Part shown: piece after piece, positions 8,986 through 16,526 of the stretch | Position numbering within the stretch: position 1 is the stretch's first letter | How the letters are laid out: each line of letters begins with the position of its first letter | Assembly: GCF_003008515.1 (NCBI RefSeq) | Contig: NZ_CP027668.1 | Location: forward strand, 860,001-924,000 | DNA length: 64,000 nt | Direction: 5' to 3' | DNA from: Phreatobacter cathodiphilus | GTDB lineage: Bacteria; Pseudomonadota; Alphaproteobacteria; Rhizobiales; Phreatobacteraceae | Notes under the pieces: model-generated | Database searches by the model: none | What the model saw: the letters and a program-made list of their open reading frames with translations, nothing else | What the model was told of the DNA's origin: nothing | Made by a program: the position numbers and the translations under genes

Positions 8986-9890
8986 GAGCGGGTCTCACGG
9001 CGATGGCGGTCGAGGACGGTGGCGAGGGCCTCGATGCCATCGACCACGCGCGGGCCCGGAATGAGGAAGGTGGAGCGGCTGACGGTGACGATCCGCCCTT
9101 CGCGCCGCGCCCGGAGGGCCGACCAGGCGGGGGATGCAAAGACCTCGTCGCGCGCGGCCTCCGTTCCCGCGAAGAGCAGGATGTCGGGGTCGGCGCGCAG
9201 GATCGCTTCCGGCGAGACCTGCGCCAGCACCTGGGGACCGAGGGCGGGCACCGCCCCGGCGAGCCGCACCGCATCGGCGGTGTAGGTTCCGGGCCTGGCG
9301 ATCAGCAACAGGCCGCTCGAAACCCGGCCGGTCACCATCAGCGCCCGCGGAGCGGGCCCCGTCCGGTCGGCGCCGGCGACCGCCCCCAGCCGCGCCTCCA
9401 GCCGGCGCGCCGCGGCCTCGCCCCGCTCCTCGAGGCCGCAGGCGCGGGCGACAAGGCGTAGGTTCGCCAGCACGGCCGCGACCGTCGGATGGGTCAGCAC
9501 CATGACGGGGATGCCGAGCCGTTCCAGCGGGTCGACGAGCTGATGGACGGCCTGGCGCGCCGGCGTGACGACGACGAGATCGGGCGCCAGCCGCGCCACC
9601 CGGTCGACCGAGAAACCGAGGCGCCCGCCCACCAGCGGCAGGTGCGCGACCTCCGGGGGAAAGCGTGTAAAGGCCTCTACCCCGACGATCCGGTCGGCGG
9701 CACCCGCGGCGGCGACCAGCTCCGTGTTGGAGGCGAAGATGGGCACGATCCGCCGTGGCGGCGCGGGCAGAGCCACCCGGCGGCCGAGCGAATCCGTCAG
9801 CACCAGCGAAGAGGCCCGCGCGCCGGGGCCGGCCAGCACCGCGGCGGCCGCGCCCAGGCCCTGGAGGATCCGTCGGCGGCTGCGGATCAC
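8982..9890 (-). CDS. Periplasmic substrate-binding protein, BtuF/FecB type
   Basis: Type III periplasmic receptor, 302 aa. The N-terminus (IRSRRRILQGLGAAAAVLAGPGARAS) is a signal peptide, possibly Tat. The mature part starts with the family pattern LVLTDSLGRRVALPAPPRRIV and has the RLAPDLVVV segment and a late ADPDILLFAG motif, matching the two-lobe helical-backbone receptors of B12 and siderophore importers. Start is GTG at 9890, one base after the TonB-dependent receptor stop, so coupling is likely. Confidence 0.92.
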   Translation of the reverse strand: MIRSRRRILQGLGAAAAVLAGPGARASSLVLTDSLGRRVALPAPPRRIVPIFASNTELVAAAGAADRIVGVEAFTRFPPEVAHLPLVGGRLGFSVDRVARLAPDLVVVTPARQAVHQLVDPLERLGIPVMVLTHPTVAAVLANLRLVARACGLEERGEAAARRLEARLGAVAGADRTGPAPRALMVTGRVSSGLLLIARPGTYTADAVRLAGAVPALGPQVLAQVSPEAILRADPDILLFAGTEAARDEVFASPAWSALRARREGRIVTVSRSTFLIPGPRVVDGIEALATVLDRHRRETRS

Positions 9891-9891
9891 G

Positions 9892-12060
9892 TCAGAACGC
9901 CGCCTTCAGGCCGACGACGATCTCCCGGCCCGGCATGGAGTTGCCGAAGTTGCCGATGCCGTTGGTATTGGCGGCCGAGGTGTTGCCGATGAAGGGTTGC
10001 TGGTGGAGGGCGATGAACAGGGCGTGCTGATTGACGTTGAAGATGTTGTTCATCGCCACATAGGCGGTCAGGCCCTTGCGCAGTTCCCCTTCCAGCCGGG
10101 CGTTCCAGACCCAGAAGGCCGGCTTCTGGTGGATGTAGCTGCTGGACGGTTCCCCGGCGGGAACGGTCAGGCTCTCCTCGGTGTCGTACCAGATCGGACC
10201 GCGCATGATGCCGGTGACGGAGAAAGTCCAGGGAATGGCGACGCCCGCCCGCTGGCCGAATCGCGTGCCGATGGACGCCTGGTACTTGTAGACCCGCTGC
10301 ACCTGCCGAGAATTGGCTGTCGAGGCGGCGCCGAAGTCGCGCATGTCGAAATTGTAGCCGCCATTGGCGAACAGTGACCAGTGCCAGCCGTTCGGCCGGG
10401 CCGCGACGGCGCGCAGCACGTCGAGGCTGGCTTGAACCTCGACACCGCGGATGACGATGTCGCCGGCATTGTTGACGTAGTCGGAAATGTTCAGCGGACC
10501 CGTCCGGCGCTGTGAGATGATCCGGTGCGAGATCGTGTTCTGGAACAGCGCGGCGTCGATGTTGAGGCCGTTCCAGGAGAAGGTGGCGCCGACCTCGTAC
10601 TGGCGGCTGGTCTCCGGCCTCAGGTTCGGATTGCCGAAGATCTGGCCACCCGCGAGCACCGTGTAGTCGCCGGCGAGCTCCGTCGCGGTGGGAGCGCGGA
10701 AGCCGGTGGCGAGGCCGGTGCGGAAGCTGAGGTTCTGCGTCGCCCGGTAGGTGCCGCCCACCGTGTAGGTCGTCGCGGAATAGGGCCGCGACCCCGTCTG
10801 CTGGTTGGCGAGGTTCGGCGTCGCGTCGAAACTGGTCGAGCCGCGGGTATGCCGCACGCCGGCACGGAGCACCACCCGGTCATCGAACAGGCGTTGGCTG
10901 TTCTCGGCGTAGAAGGCCATCAGCGAGTCGGTCTGGTTGGCGTCCTGGGGAGCCACCTGGGCCATGGTGTAGGGCGGATTGATCGCCTCGCGGTAGCGTG
11001 CCGAGCGCAGCCAGCTGCGCTCCAGGTTGAGGCCCAGCAGCAGTTCGTTGCCGGGGAAGAGGTGGACGATCGGCTCGAACTTCGTGCCCATGATGCTCAG
11101 GTGGCGCCGGTTGATGTCGAGCCGCGTACCGCCGCTGCGCGAGGCCCAGCGGAAGATGTCCTGGTCCTCGACCAGATAGCTGTGGGAGGTCCAGCGCGCG
11201 AAATCCGTCGCCGTCCGGCCGGAATAGACGACGTCGAAGGAGGCGTTGGTGCGCTGGTCGCGGTTGAAGGTGCTCCACGAGGAGCCGCGGAATCCGGCAT
11301 CGTAGATGCCGTCGCTGCGGATGGTCACGTCGACCCGGTTGAGGTCGTCGATCTGGTGGCCGAAGGCGCCGGTGGCTCCCAGCCGCTGCCATTGGGTGTT
11401 CGCCATGAGGCCGCCGCCGGATCCCGACGAATAGCTGTCGCGCCGGCCGCCCGCGAGCCCGAGATAATAGTCGCTTTCGCCGAAGCGCCCTGCCGTGTGG
11501 CCCCGCCCCTGCAGCAGCCCCCATGAGCCGCCCTGGATCTCCACGGCGGAACCCTCCGTGTTGCGGCCGTTGCGTAGGATGATGTTGATGACGCCGCCCA
11601 TGGCGCCGGACCCGTAGATGACCGAGGCCGGACCGCGGACGATTTCAATCCGCGCGACGTCGGCCGGCGACAGTTTGGAGATGTTGGCGGTGCCGGCGCG
11701 CCGGCCGTTGATCAGCACCAGCACCTGGCTGCGGAAGTCCTTGCCCTGGCCGTCCGAGGCGCCGCCGCGGATGTTGATCGAGGTCTGGCCCGGGGTCCAT
11801 TCGGAGAAGAAGCCAACGGCGTTCTCGGCGAGGAGCTCCGTCACCGACTGGGCCTGGCTGCGCGCCAGTCGCTCTCCCTCGATGACCTGGACCGTGCCGG
11901 TGATCTGGCTGCGCGGTTCGGGCCGGCCCGTCGAGGTGACGACGATATCGTCGAGCACGGTCGCGGGAGCCTCCTGCCCCGTGGCGATGGAAGGCATGAG
12001 CGCCAGGGCGGCGACGAGGGGTGCCGCGCGGCGGGCTCCGGCTGGATATGCGATCATCAT
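9892..12060 (-). CDS. btuB: TonB-dependent outer-membrane receptor (BtuB-like)
   Basis: Outer-membrane beta-barrel transporter, 722 aa. The signal peptide ends around ATGQ. A TonB-box-like DDIVVTST sits at about residues 36-43, followed by the plug domain (VTELLAENAVGFFSEW, INIRGGAS, RIEIVRGPASVIYGSGAMGGVINI). The remainder is barrel, ending in aromatic KAAF as expected for BAM recognition. The riboswitch upstream and the BtuFCD-like genes downstream argue for cobalamin or a corrinoid. The Zur-like site in the leader leaves a metal chelate as an alternative. GAGGGG at about 12064-12069 fits either ATG 12060 or the adjacent ATG 12057. The gene symbol is a functional guess from context. Confidence 0.9.
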   Translation of the reverse strand: MMIAYPAGARRAAPLVAALALMPSIATGQEAPATVLDDIVVTSTGRPEPRSQITGTVQVIEGERLARSQAQSVTELLAENAVGFFSEWTPGQTSINIRGGASDGQGKDFRSQVLVLINGRRAGTANISKLSPADVARIEIVRGPASVIYGSGAMGGVINIILRNGRNTEGSAVEIQGGSWGLLQGRGHTAGRFGESDYYLGLAGGRRDSYSSGSGGGLMANTQWQRLGATGAFGHQIDDLNRVDVTIRSDGIYDAGFRGSSWSTFNRDQRTNASFDVVYSGRTATDFARWTSHSYLVEDQDIFRWASRSGGTRLDINRRHLSIMGTKFEPIVHLFPGNELLLGLNLERSWLRSARYREAINPPYTMAQVAPQDANQTDSLMAFYAENSQRLFDDRVVLRAGVRHTRGSTSFDATPNLANQQTGSRPYSATTYTVGGTYRATQNLSFRTGLATGFRAPTATELAGDYTVLAGGQIFGNPNLRPETSRQYEVGATFSWNGLNIDAALFQNTISHRIISQRRTGPLNISDYVNNAGDIVIRGVEVQASLDVLRAVAARPNGWHWSLFANGGYNFDMRDFGAASTANSRQVQRVYKYQASIGTRFGQRAGVAIPWTFSVTGIMRGPIWYDTEESLTVPAGEPSSSYIHQKPAFWVWNARLEGELRKGLTAYVAMNNIFNVNQHALFIALHQQPFIGNTSAANTNGIGNFGNSMPGREIVVGLKAAF

Positions 12061-12129
12061 GGTCCCCTCGGGCCGCCACGCGGGCGCCCGGCAATGTCGC
12101 CGGAAGCGTGGGGCTCCGGAGTCGAGATA

Positions 12130-12152
12130 TGGAACGTTATAATATTACATAA
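12130..12152. promoter_or_regulatory. Zur-like inverted repeat / internal promoter upstream of the TonB receptor
   Basis: An AT-rich island in otherwise GC-rich DNA reads GTTATAATATTAC (12136-12148), with flanking CAT. It matches the core of the known proteobacterial Zur box (GTTATAATATAACAT) in 14 of 15 positions as I align it by eye. On the minus strand, TTGCAT lies upstream and could serve as -35 for a TATTAT or TTATAA -10 inside the box. It lies about 75-90 bp upstream of the receptor start and downstream of the riboswitch, so it could drive or repress a riboswitch-independent transcript. Confidence 0.5.
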
Positions 12153-12365
12153 CCGGACGATGCAAGCCGGCCTCGGTCCCTGGCGGGCGCGGCGCCGCGG
12201 GAAGGGCGCGCGACCATGCCGGGGGAGGGCGCTGCGGCGGAGAGTTGGCGTCGTTTTGCATCGGCCGGGTTCCTGTTGGAGCGGGGCCGTGCGAACGGAT
12301 GAACAGCGGCGGACCGCTGTCACACGCACCGCCGGAGCACCCCGCCCGAGGTCGTCTATCTGGTC

Positions 12366-12535
12366 GCGGCAGGTCTCCTGGCTCGCGGGTCGGCGCCGGC
12401 TCCCGTCTTCCCGGACCCCGACGGGTCCAGTGACATGAATGGGAGAAGGCTCGCCGCTGACAGTTGCGGGGGCAGCGCCGGTCTCGCACCGGCTTCCCTC
12501 TTAGCCCCCGATCTTGCGAGTCGGGGGACCGTGAC
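12366..12535 (-). ncRNA. Cobalamin riboswitch
   Basis: Read on the minus strand the region contains the conserved cobalamin-aptamer elements in order. These are ACGGTCCCC, then CTAAGAGGGAAGCCGGTG, CGCTGCCCCCGCAACTGT, the CACTGGACCC...GGGTCCGGGAAG arm, and the terminal GCGAGCCAGGAGACCTGCC (B12 box). It sits upstream of the TonB-dependent receptor operon on the same strand and should lower expression when adenosylcobalamin is abundant. About 300 nt separate it from the receptor start, an unusually long expression platform. Boundaries are approximate to about 10 nt. Confidence 0.95.
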
Positions 12536-12595
12536 GCCGCCAGCTAAGGATCGGTGGCAGGTCCTGTCAACCGCCGCGGCGGCAAGGGGCGCCCG

Positions 12596-13459
12596 TCAGC
12601 CCGCGTAGCGCTTGGCCCCCGCGACGCAGGCGACCACGGCCACGGTCACCGCGATCATAGCCGCGCTGACGGGCTCACCCAGCAGGGTCGCCGCCAGGGT
12701 CAGGCCGAAGAACGGCTGCAGGAGCTGCAACTGTCCGACGGCGCCGATGCCTCCGAGAGCGAGCCCGCGATACCAGAACACGAACCCGATGAGCATGCTG
12801 AACAGCGAAACATAGGCGAGGCTGACCCATTCGGCCGTCGTCACGGCGGCGAAGGAGGGCGGCCAGGCCCAGGCTGCCAGCGCCCCCATGACCGGCAGCG
12901 AGAGCACCAGCGCCCACGAGATGACCTGCCAGCCGCCGAGGCGGCGCGACAGCTTGGCCCCCTCCGCATAGCCGAGGCCGCAGACCAGCACGGCGGCGAG
13001 CATCAGCCCGTCGCCGGCGAGGGTCGATCCGCCGCTGCGCGTCAGGGCGAAACCCGCCACCAGGGCGCTGCCTAGGCCGGAGAACAGCCAGAAGAGGGGC
13101 CGAGGCCGCTCGCCGGCGCGCACCACGCCGAAGGCGGCGGTGGCGAGCGGCAGCATGCCGATGAAGACGATGGAATGGGCCGCGCCGATATGCTGCAAGG
13201 CGAGGGCGGTCAGCAACGGAAAGCCCATCACCACGCCGAGCGAGACCACGGCCAGCGGCAGCAGGTCCGCCGCGCGCGGCAGAGACACCCGGAACAACGC
13301 GATCAAGGCCGCGGCCAGCACCCCGGCGATGGTCGCCCGCATGCCCGTCAGGAAGATGGGCTCGAACGCGGCCACGGCCACGCGCGTCGCCGGCAGTGAG
13401 CCGCTGAAGATGATCACGCCCAGCAGCCCGCTGATCCAGCCGTCCGTCGTCTTGTCCAT
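12596..13459 (-). CDS. EamA/DMT-family transporter
   Basis: Ten-helix drug/metabolite transporter, 287 aa, with two homologous five-helix EamA repeats. The first repeat contains WISGLLGVIIFSGSLPATRVAV and FLTGMRATIAGVLA. The second contains GDGLMLAAVLVCGLGYAEGAKL and the closing LLQPFFGLTLAATLLGEP. Start ATG at 13459; AGGAATT just upstream is a weak ribosome-binding site. It is divergent from a MocR regulator. Such pairs often export or import amino acids, vitamins or their precursors, but the cargo is not readable here. Confidence 0.92.
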   Translation of the reverse strand: MDKTTDGWISGLLGVIIFSGSLPATRVAVAAFEPIFLTGMRATIAGVLAAALIALFRVSLPRAADLLPLAVVSLGVVMGFPLLTALALQHIGAAHSIVFIGMLPLATAAFGVVRAGERPRPLFWLFSGLGSALVAGFALTRSGGSTLAGDGLMLAAVLVCGLGYAEGAKLSRRLGGWQVISWALVLSLPVMGALAAWAWPPSFAAVTTAEWVSLAYVSLFSMLIGFVFWYRGLALGGIGAVGQLQLLQPFFGLTLAATLLGEPVSAAMIAVTVAVVACVAGAKRYAG

Positions 13460-13517
13460 GGCAATTCCTCGAGGGGCGGCACAGGTGGCAGCCCCGCGCT
13501 GGCCGGGCAAGGCACGC

Positions 13518-13555
13518 TTGGGTACAATCCGGAGAAACTGTCTGGTATCAGGGAG
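13518..13555. promoter_or_regulatory. Possible MocR direct-repeat operator between the eamA-type and mocR-type genes
   Basis: The 106-bp divergent gap contains two related half-sites in the same orientation, GGTACAAT (13521-13528) and GGTATCAG (13544-13551), 23 bp apart. MocR regulators are known to bind direct repeats near divergent target genes. The assignment is by pattern and position only. Confidence 0.3.
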
Positions 13556-13565
13556 CAGTACGGAT

Positions 13566-14966
13566 ATGCGCCAGGCCGCCGGCTCCGCAGAAACCCTCAC
13601 CGATCGCGTCATCCGCGAGGTCAAGGACCGCCTGGCGCAGCGGGCCTTGACGCCCGGCACCCGCCTGCCCTCCATCCGCGCCTTCGCGGCCGCGATGAGG
13701 GTGTCGAAGTCCACCGTCGTCGAGGCCTACGAGCGATTGTCCGCGGAGGGGCTCATCGTCTCCCGTCCCGGCTCCGGCTTCTATGTCGACGCGCCGCTGG
13801 CGCCGCTGTCGCTCGCCGACCTCGGTCCGAAACTGGACCAGGAGGTCGATCCGCTCTGGATCACGCGGCAGTCGCTCGGCCGGAACACCGAGCTGCTGAT
13901 GCCCGGATGCGGCTGGCTTCCCGCCTCGTGGATGCCGCAGGACAGCCTGCGTCGTGCCCTGCGCATGCTGGCGCGCGGGGATGCGGTGGGTCTCACCGAC
14001 TACGGCACGCCGCAAGGTTTGCCGGCCCTCCGGCAGTTTCTCGTCCGCCGGATGGCGGGGCAGGGGGTGGAGGCCTCCGCCGACCAGGTCGTCCTCACCG
14101 AGTCCGGCACGCAGGCGCTGGATCTGGCCTGCCGCTTCCTCGTCGAGCCCGGCGACACGGTGCTGGTCGACGACCCCTGTTACTTCAATTTCCACGCCCT
14201 GCTGCGGGCCCATCGCGCCAAGGTGGTCTCGGTGCCCTACACTGCCCAGGGGCCGGACCTGGACCTCTTCGAACAGGCTCTCGCCCGGCACCGCCCGCGC
14301 CTCTACGTGACCAATGCGGGGGTGCACAACCCGACCGGAGCGACCCTCTCCCCCATCGTCGCCCACCGCCTGCTGAAGCTCGCCGAGCGCGCCGACCTGA
14401 CCATCGTCGAAGACGACATCTTCGCCGATTTCGAGACCGAGACGACGCCGCGGCTCGCCGCCTTCGACGGCCTCCACCGGGTGGTCTATTGCGGCAGCTT
14501 CTCGAAGACCCTGTCCGCCGGCTTGCGCTGCGGCTTCCTCGTCGCCCGGCCGTACTGGGTCCAGGGCCTCACCGACCTGAAGATCGCCACCAGCTTCGGT
14601 GGCGCCGGGCTCGCGGCGGAGATGGTGCTGGCGGTCCTGACCGACGGCAGCTACCGGCGCCATGTCGGCGCGCTCCGCGCCCGGCTGGCCCGCGCACGCG
14701 CCGAGACGACCGAGAAGCTCCGCGACCTCGGGCTCACGCCATGGCTCCAGCCCCAGGCCGGCATGTTCCTGTGGTGCCGGTTGCCGGGGGACATGGATGC
14801 GGCCGAGGTCGCGCGCCGCGCTCTCGCCGACGACGTGGTCCTGGCGCCCGGCAACGCCTTCAGCCTGTCGCAGACGGCACGGAGCCACCTGCGCTTCAAC
14901 GTGGCGCAATGTTCGAACGCCCGCATCTTCTCGGTGCTGCGCAAGGCGATCCGCGCCGCGTCCTAG
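13566..14966 (+). CDS. MocR-type (GntR/aminotransferase fusion) transcriptional regulator
   Basis: 466 aa with an N-terminal GntR winged helix (residues about 10-75: LPSIRAFAAAMRVSKSTVVEAYERLSAEGLI) joined to a fold-type I aminotransferase domain. The PLP lysine is K314 in GSFSKTLS. VTNAGVHNPTG (about 248-258) is the usual cofactor loop, with N replacing the more common P...Q in some homologues. These proteins sense PLP or an amino compound and activate or repress a neighbour. The divergent EamA transporter is the natural target. Start ATG 13566 with AGGGAG upstream. Confidence 0.93.
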   Translation: MRQAAGSAETLTDRVIREVKDRLAQRALTPGTRLPSIRAFAAAMRVSKSTVVEAYERLSAEGLIVSRPGSGFYVDAPLAPLSLADLGPKLDQEVDPLWITRQSLGRNTELLMPGCGWLPASWMPQDSLRRALRMLARGDAVGLTDYGTPQGLPALRQFLVRRMAGQGVEASADQVVLTESGTQALDLACRFLVEPGDTVLVDDPCYFNFHALLRAHRAKVVSVPYTAQGPDLDLFEQALARHRPRLYVTNAGVHNPTGATLSPIVAHRLLKLAERADLTIVEDDIFADFETETTPRLAAFDGLHRVVYCGSFSKTLSAGLRCGFLVARPYWVQGLTDLKIATSFGGAGLAAEMVLAVLTDGSYRRHVGALRARLARARAETTEKLRDLGLTPWLQPQAGMFLWCRLPGDMDAAEVARRALADDVVLAPGNAFSLSQTARSHLRFNVAQCSNARIFSVLRKAIRAAS

Positions 14967-15000
14967 GGACTGTTCTGTCGCCGCCCGCATCGCTCTTGCC

Positions 15001-15035
15001 GGCCGGCGCCGCATGGCCCCGCGGTCGCGCCGGCC
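15001..15035. terminator. Inverted repeat between convergent genes
   Basis: GGCCGGCGC (15001-15009) and GCGCCGGCC (15027-15035) form a perfect 9-bp stem with a 17-base loop, 35 bp past the MocR stop. The gap to the HMG-CoA reductase stop (15138) is 171 bp and holds no gene. There is no T-tract, so termination is only a possibility. Confidence 0.25.
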
Positions 15036-15137
15036 TGGCCTTGGCTCCGCCGTCGACCCGCAGGACCCGTCCCGACACGAAGGCGCCGACACCTCCGCTC
15101 GTTCGCACTCTCCTCCGCGGGCCCTCGCCCCGGACGA

Positions 15138-16412
15138 CTAGGACCGGCCCGCCCTGAGTTCGGCGAGAATGGCTTCCGCCCTGTCGAAGCGGACATGCCC
15201 TCCGGTCTTAAGCCGTGCCACCACCGCCTCGATCTCCTCGCCGATGGCGCCGGCTGCGGCTGCGACGTTGCGGGCGTGCAGCGACATGTGCCCCTTCTGG
15301 ATTCCCTCGGCCGCCAGCGCGCGAAGGGCACCCACATTCTGGGCGAGCCCCACCGCGACGACGACCTTCGCGAGCTCCTGTGCGGACGTGACGCCCAGCA
15401 GCTTGACCGCGGCACGGGCCGCGGGGTGGGTCTTTGTCGCGCCGCCGACGAGCCCCACCGCCATCGGGACCTCGAGGGTGCCGACGAGGTGACCGTCATC
15501 GCCGATTTCGAAGTGCGACAGCGAGGTGTAGCGCCCGCTCGCGGCGGCATGGCAATGAGCACCGGCCTCGACCGCGCGGGTGTCGTTGCCCGTCGCCAGC
15601 ACAACCGCGGTAATGCCGTTCATGATCCCCTTGTTGTGGGTCGCCGCGCGGTAGGAGTCCGCCGCCGCGAACCGGTAGGCGTCGACGATGCCGCCGACGA
15701 CGTCGGCGCCACCCAGCGCATCCCGGTCGAAGACGGCACGGACGCGGGCAAGGCGGCGGTCCGCCTTGTTCGTCAGGATGCGCAAGCGAACCCGTCCGCC
15801 AGCGATCTCGGCCACTCGCGGTGCGAGGGCCTCGGCCATCGTGTTGACCGCGTTCGCTCCCATCGCGTCACGCACGTCCACGAGGAGGTGGAGCACCACG
15901 AAGGTCGCGCCGCTGGCCTCGACGATGCGCACCTCGATCCCGCGCGCGCCGCCCCCGAGCTTCACCAGCAGCGGGTCCTGCTCGTTGGCGAGCGCCAGCA
16001 GTTCGGCCTCCGCCTCGTAGAGGCGCAGGCGCGCCGCCCGCGGGTCCGCCACGCCGACGACCTGAACCTGCGAGACCATGATGGGAAGATCGGCCGACGT
16101 GCGGAAGCCCCCGTGCAGGCGGGCCACCGAAGCCATGTTGCTGGCCGCAGCCACCACGGATGGTTCCTCGGTCGCCATCGGAACGAGGTAATCCTTCCCG
16201 TCGATGGTGAAGTTTGCGGCGATCCCCACCGGGATCGACAGGGTCCCGACGACGTTCTCGATCATCCGGTCGGCAATGGCCAGGATGTCCGGCGCCGGCG
16301 CAGCCAGGCTGGACAGGTCGCCGACTGCCAACCCCGAGGCCTCGGTGGCTGCACTGAGCCGCTCTGCGGGCGAAAGCTTGTAGAAGCCGGGAAGGCGGCT
16401 GTTGACGGCCAT
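15138..16412 (-). CDS. mvaA: Hydroxymethylglutaryl-CoA reductase, degradative (class II)
   Basis: 424 aa, close to the 428 aa of Pseudomonas mevalonii MvaA. Class II motifs are ENVVGTLSIPVGIA (52-65), TEEPSVVAAASN with catalytic Glu at 83, THNKGIMNG with the catalytic Lys, GNDTRAVEAG with the catalytic Asp region, and KGHMSLHARN with the C-terminal catalytic His. It probably oxidises mevalonate to HMG-CoA with CoA and NAD(P). Alphaproteobacteria make isoprenoids by the MEP route, so a catabolic role is expected. It follows a GAF/PucR regulator on the same strand. No HMG-CoA lyase is visible in the window, although a CoA transferase and a crotonase lie divergently. Confidence 0.95.
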   Translation of the reverse strand: MAVNSRLPGFYKLSPAERLSAATEASGLAVGDLSSLAAPAPDILAIADRMIENVVGTLSIPVGIAANFTIDGKDYLVPMATEEPSVVAAASNMASVARLHGGFRTSADLPIMVSQVQVVGVADPRAARLRLYEAEAELLALANEQDPLLVKLGGGARGIEVRIVEASGATFVVLHLLVDVRDAMGANAVNTMAEALAPRVAEIAGGRVRLRILTNKADRRLARVRAVFDRDALGGADVVGGIVDAYRFAAADSYRAATHNKGIMNGITAVVLATGNDTRAVEAGAHCHAAASGRYTSLSHFEIGDDGHLVGTLEVPMAVGLVGGATKTHPAARAAVKLLGVTSAQELAKVVVAVGLAQNVGALRALAAEGIQKGHMSLHARNVAAAAGAIGEEIEAVVARLKTGGHVRFDRAEAILAELRAGRS

Positions 16413-16437
16413 GGATGACGAACTCCGCTCTGATCGG

Positions 16438-16455
16438 GCCTCTAGGGTTAGAGGC
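16438..16455. terminator. Short hairpin between the regulator and HMG-CoA reductase genes
   Basis: GCCTCTA-GGGT-TAGAGGC is a perfect 7-bp stem with a 4-base loop in the 114-bp gap. It lies after the regulator stop and just upstream of the reductase start on the minus strand. It could attenuate read-through or act as a binding site; no T-tract follows. Confidence 0.3.
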
Positions 16456-16526
16456 GCGGCGTGGCGGTCCTCAATGGCGGGCGGCCATACAGCGGGTCGC
16501 AGGGGCAGTGTCGTATCTACACCCGT

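Noticed and set aside
12552-12566. Second GGCAGGTC-like stretch beyond the riboswitch, resembling the B12 box
   Set aside because: It repeats only about eight bases in direct orientation and lies upstream of the aptamer; no second set of aptamer elements exists.
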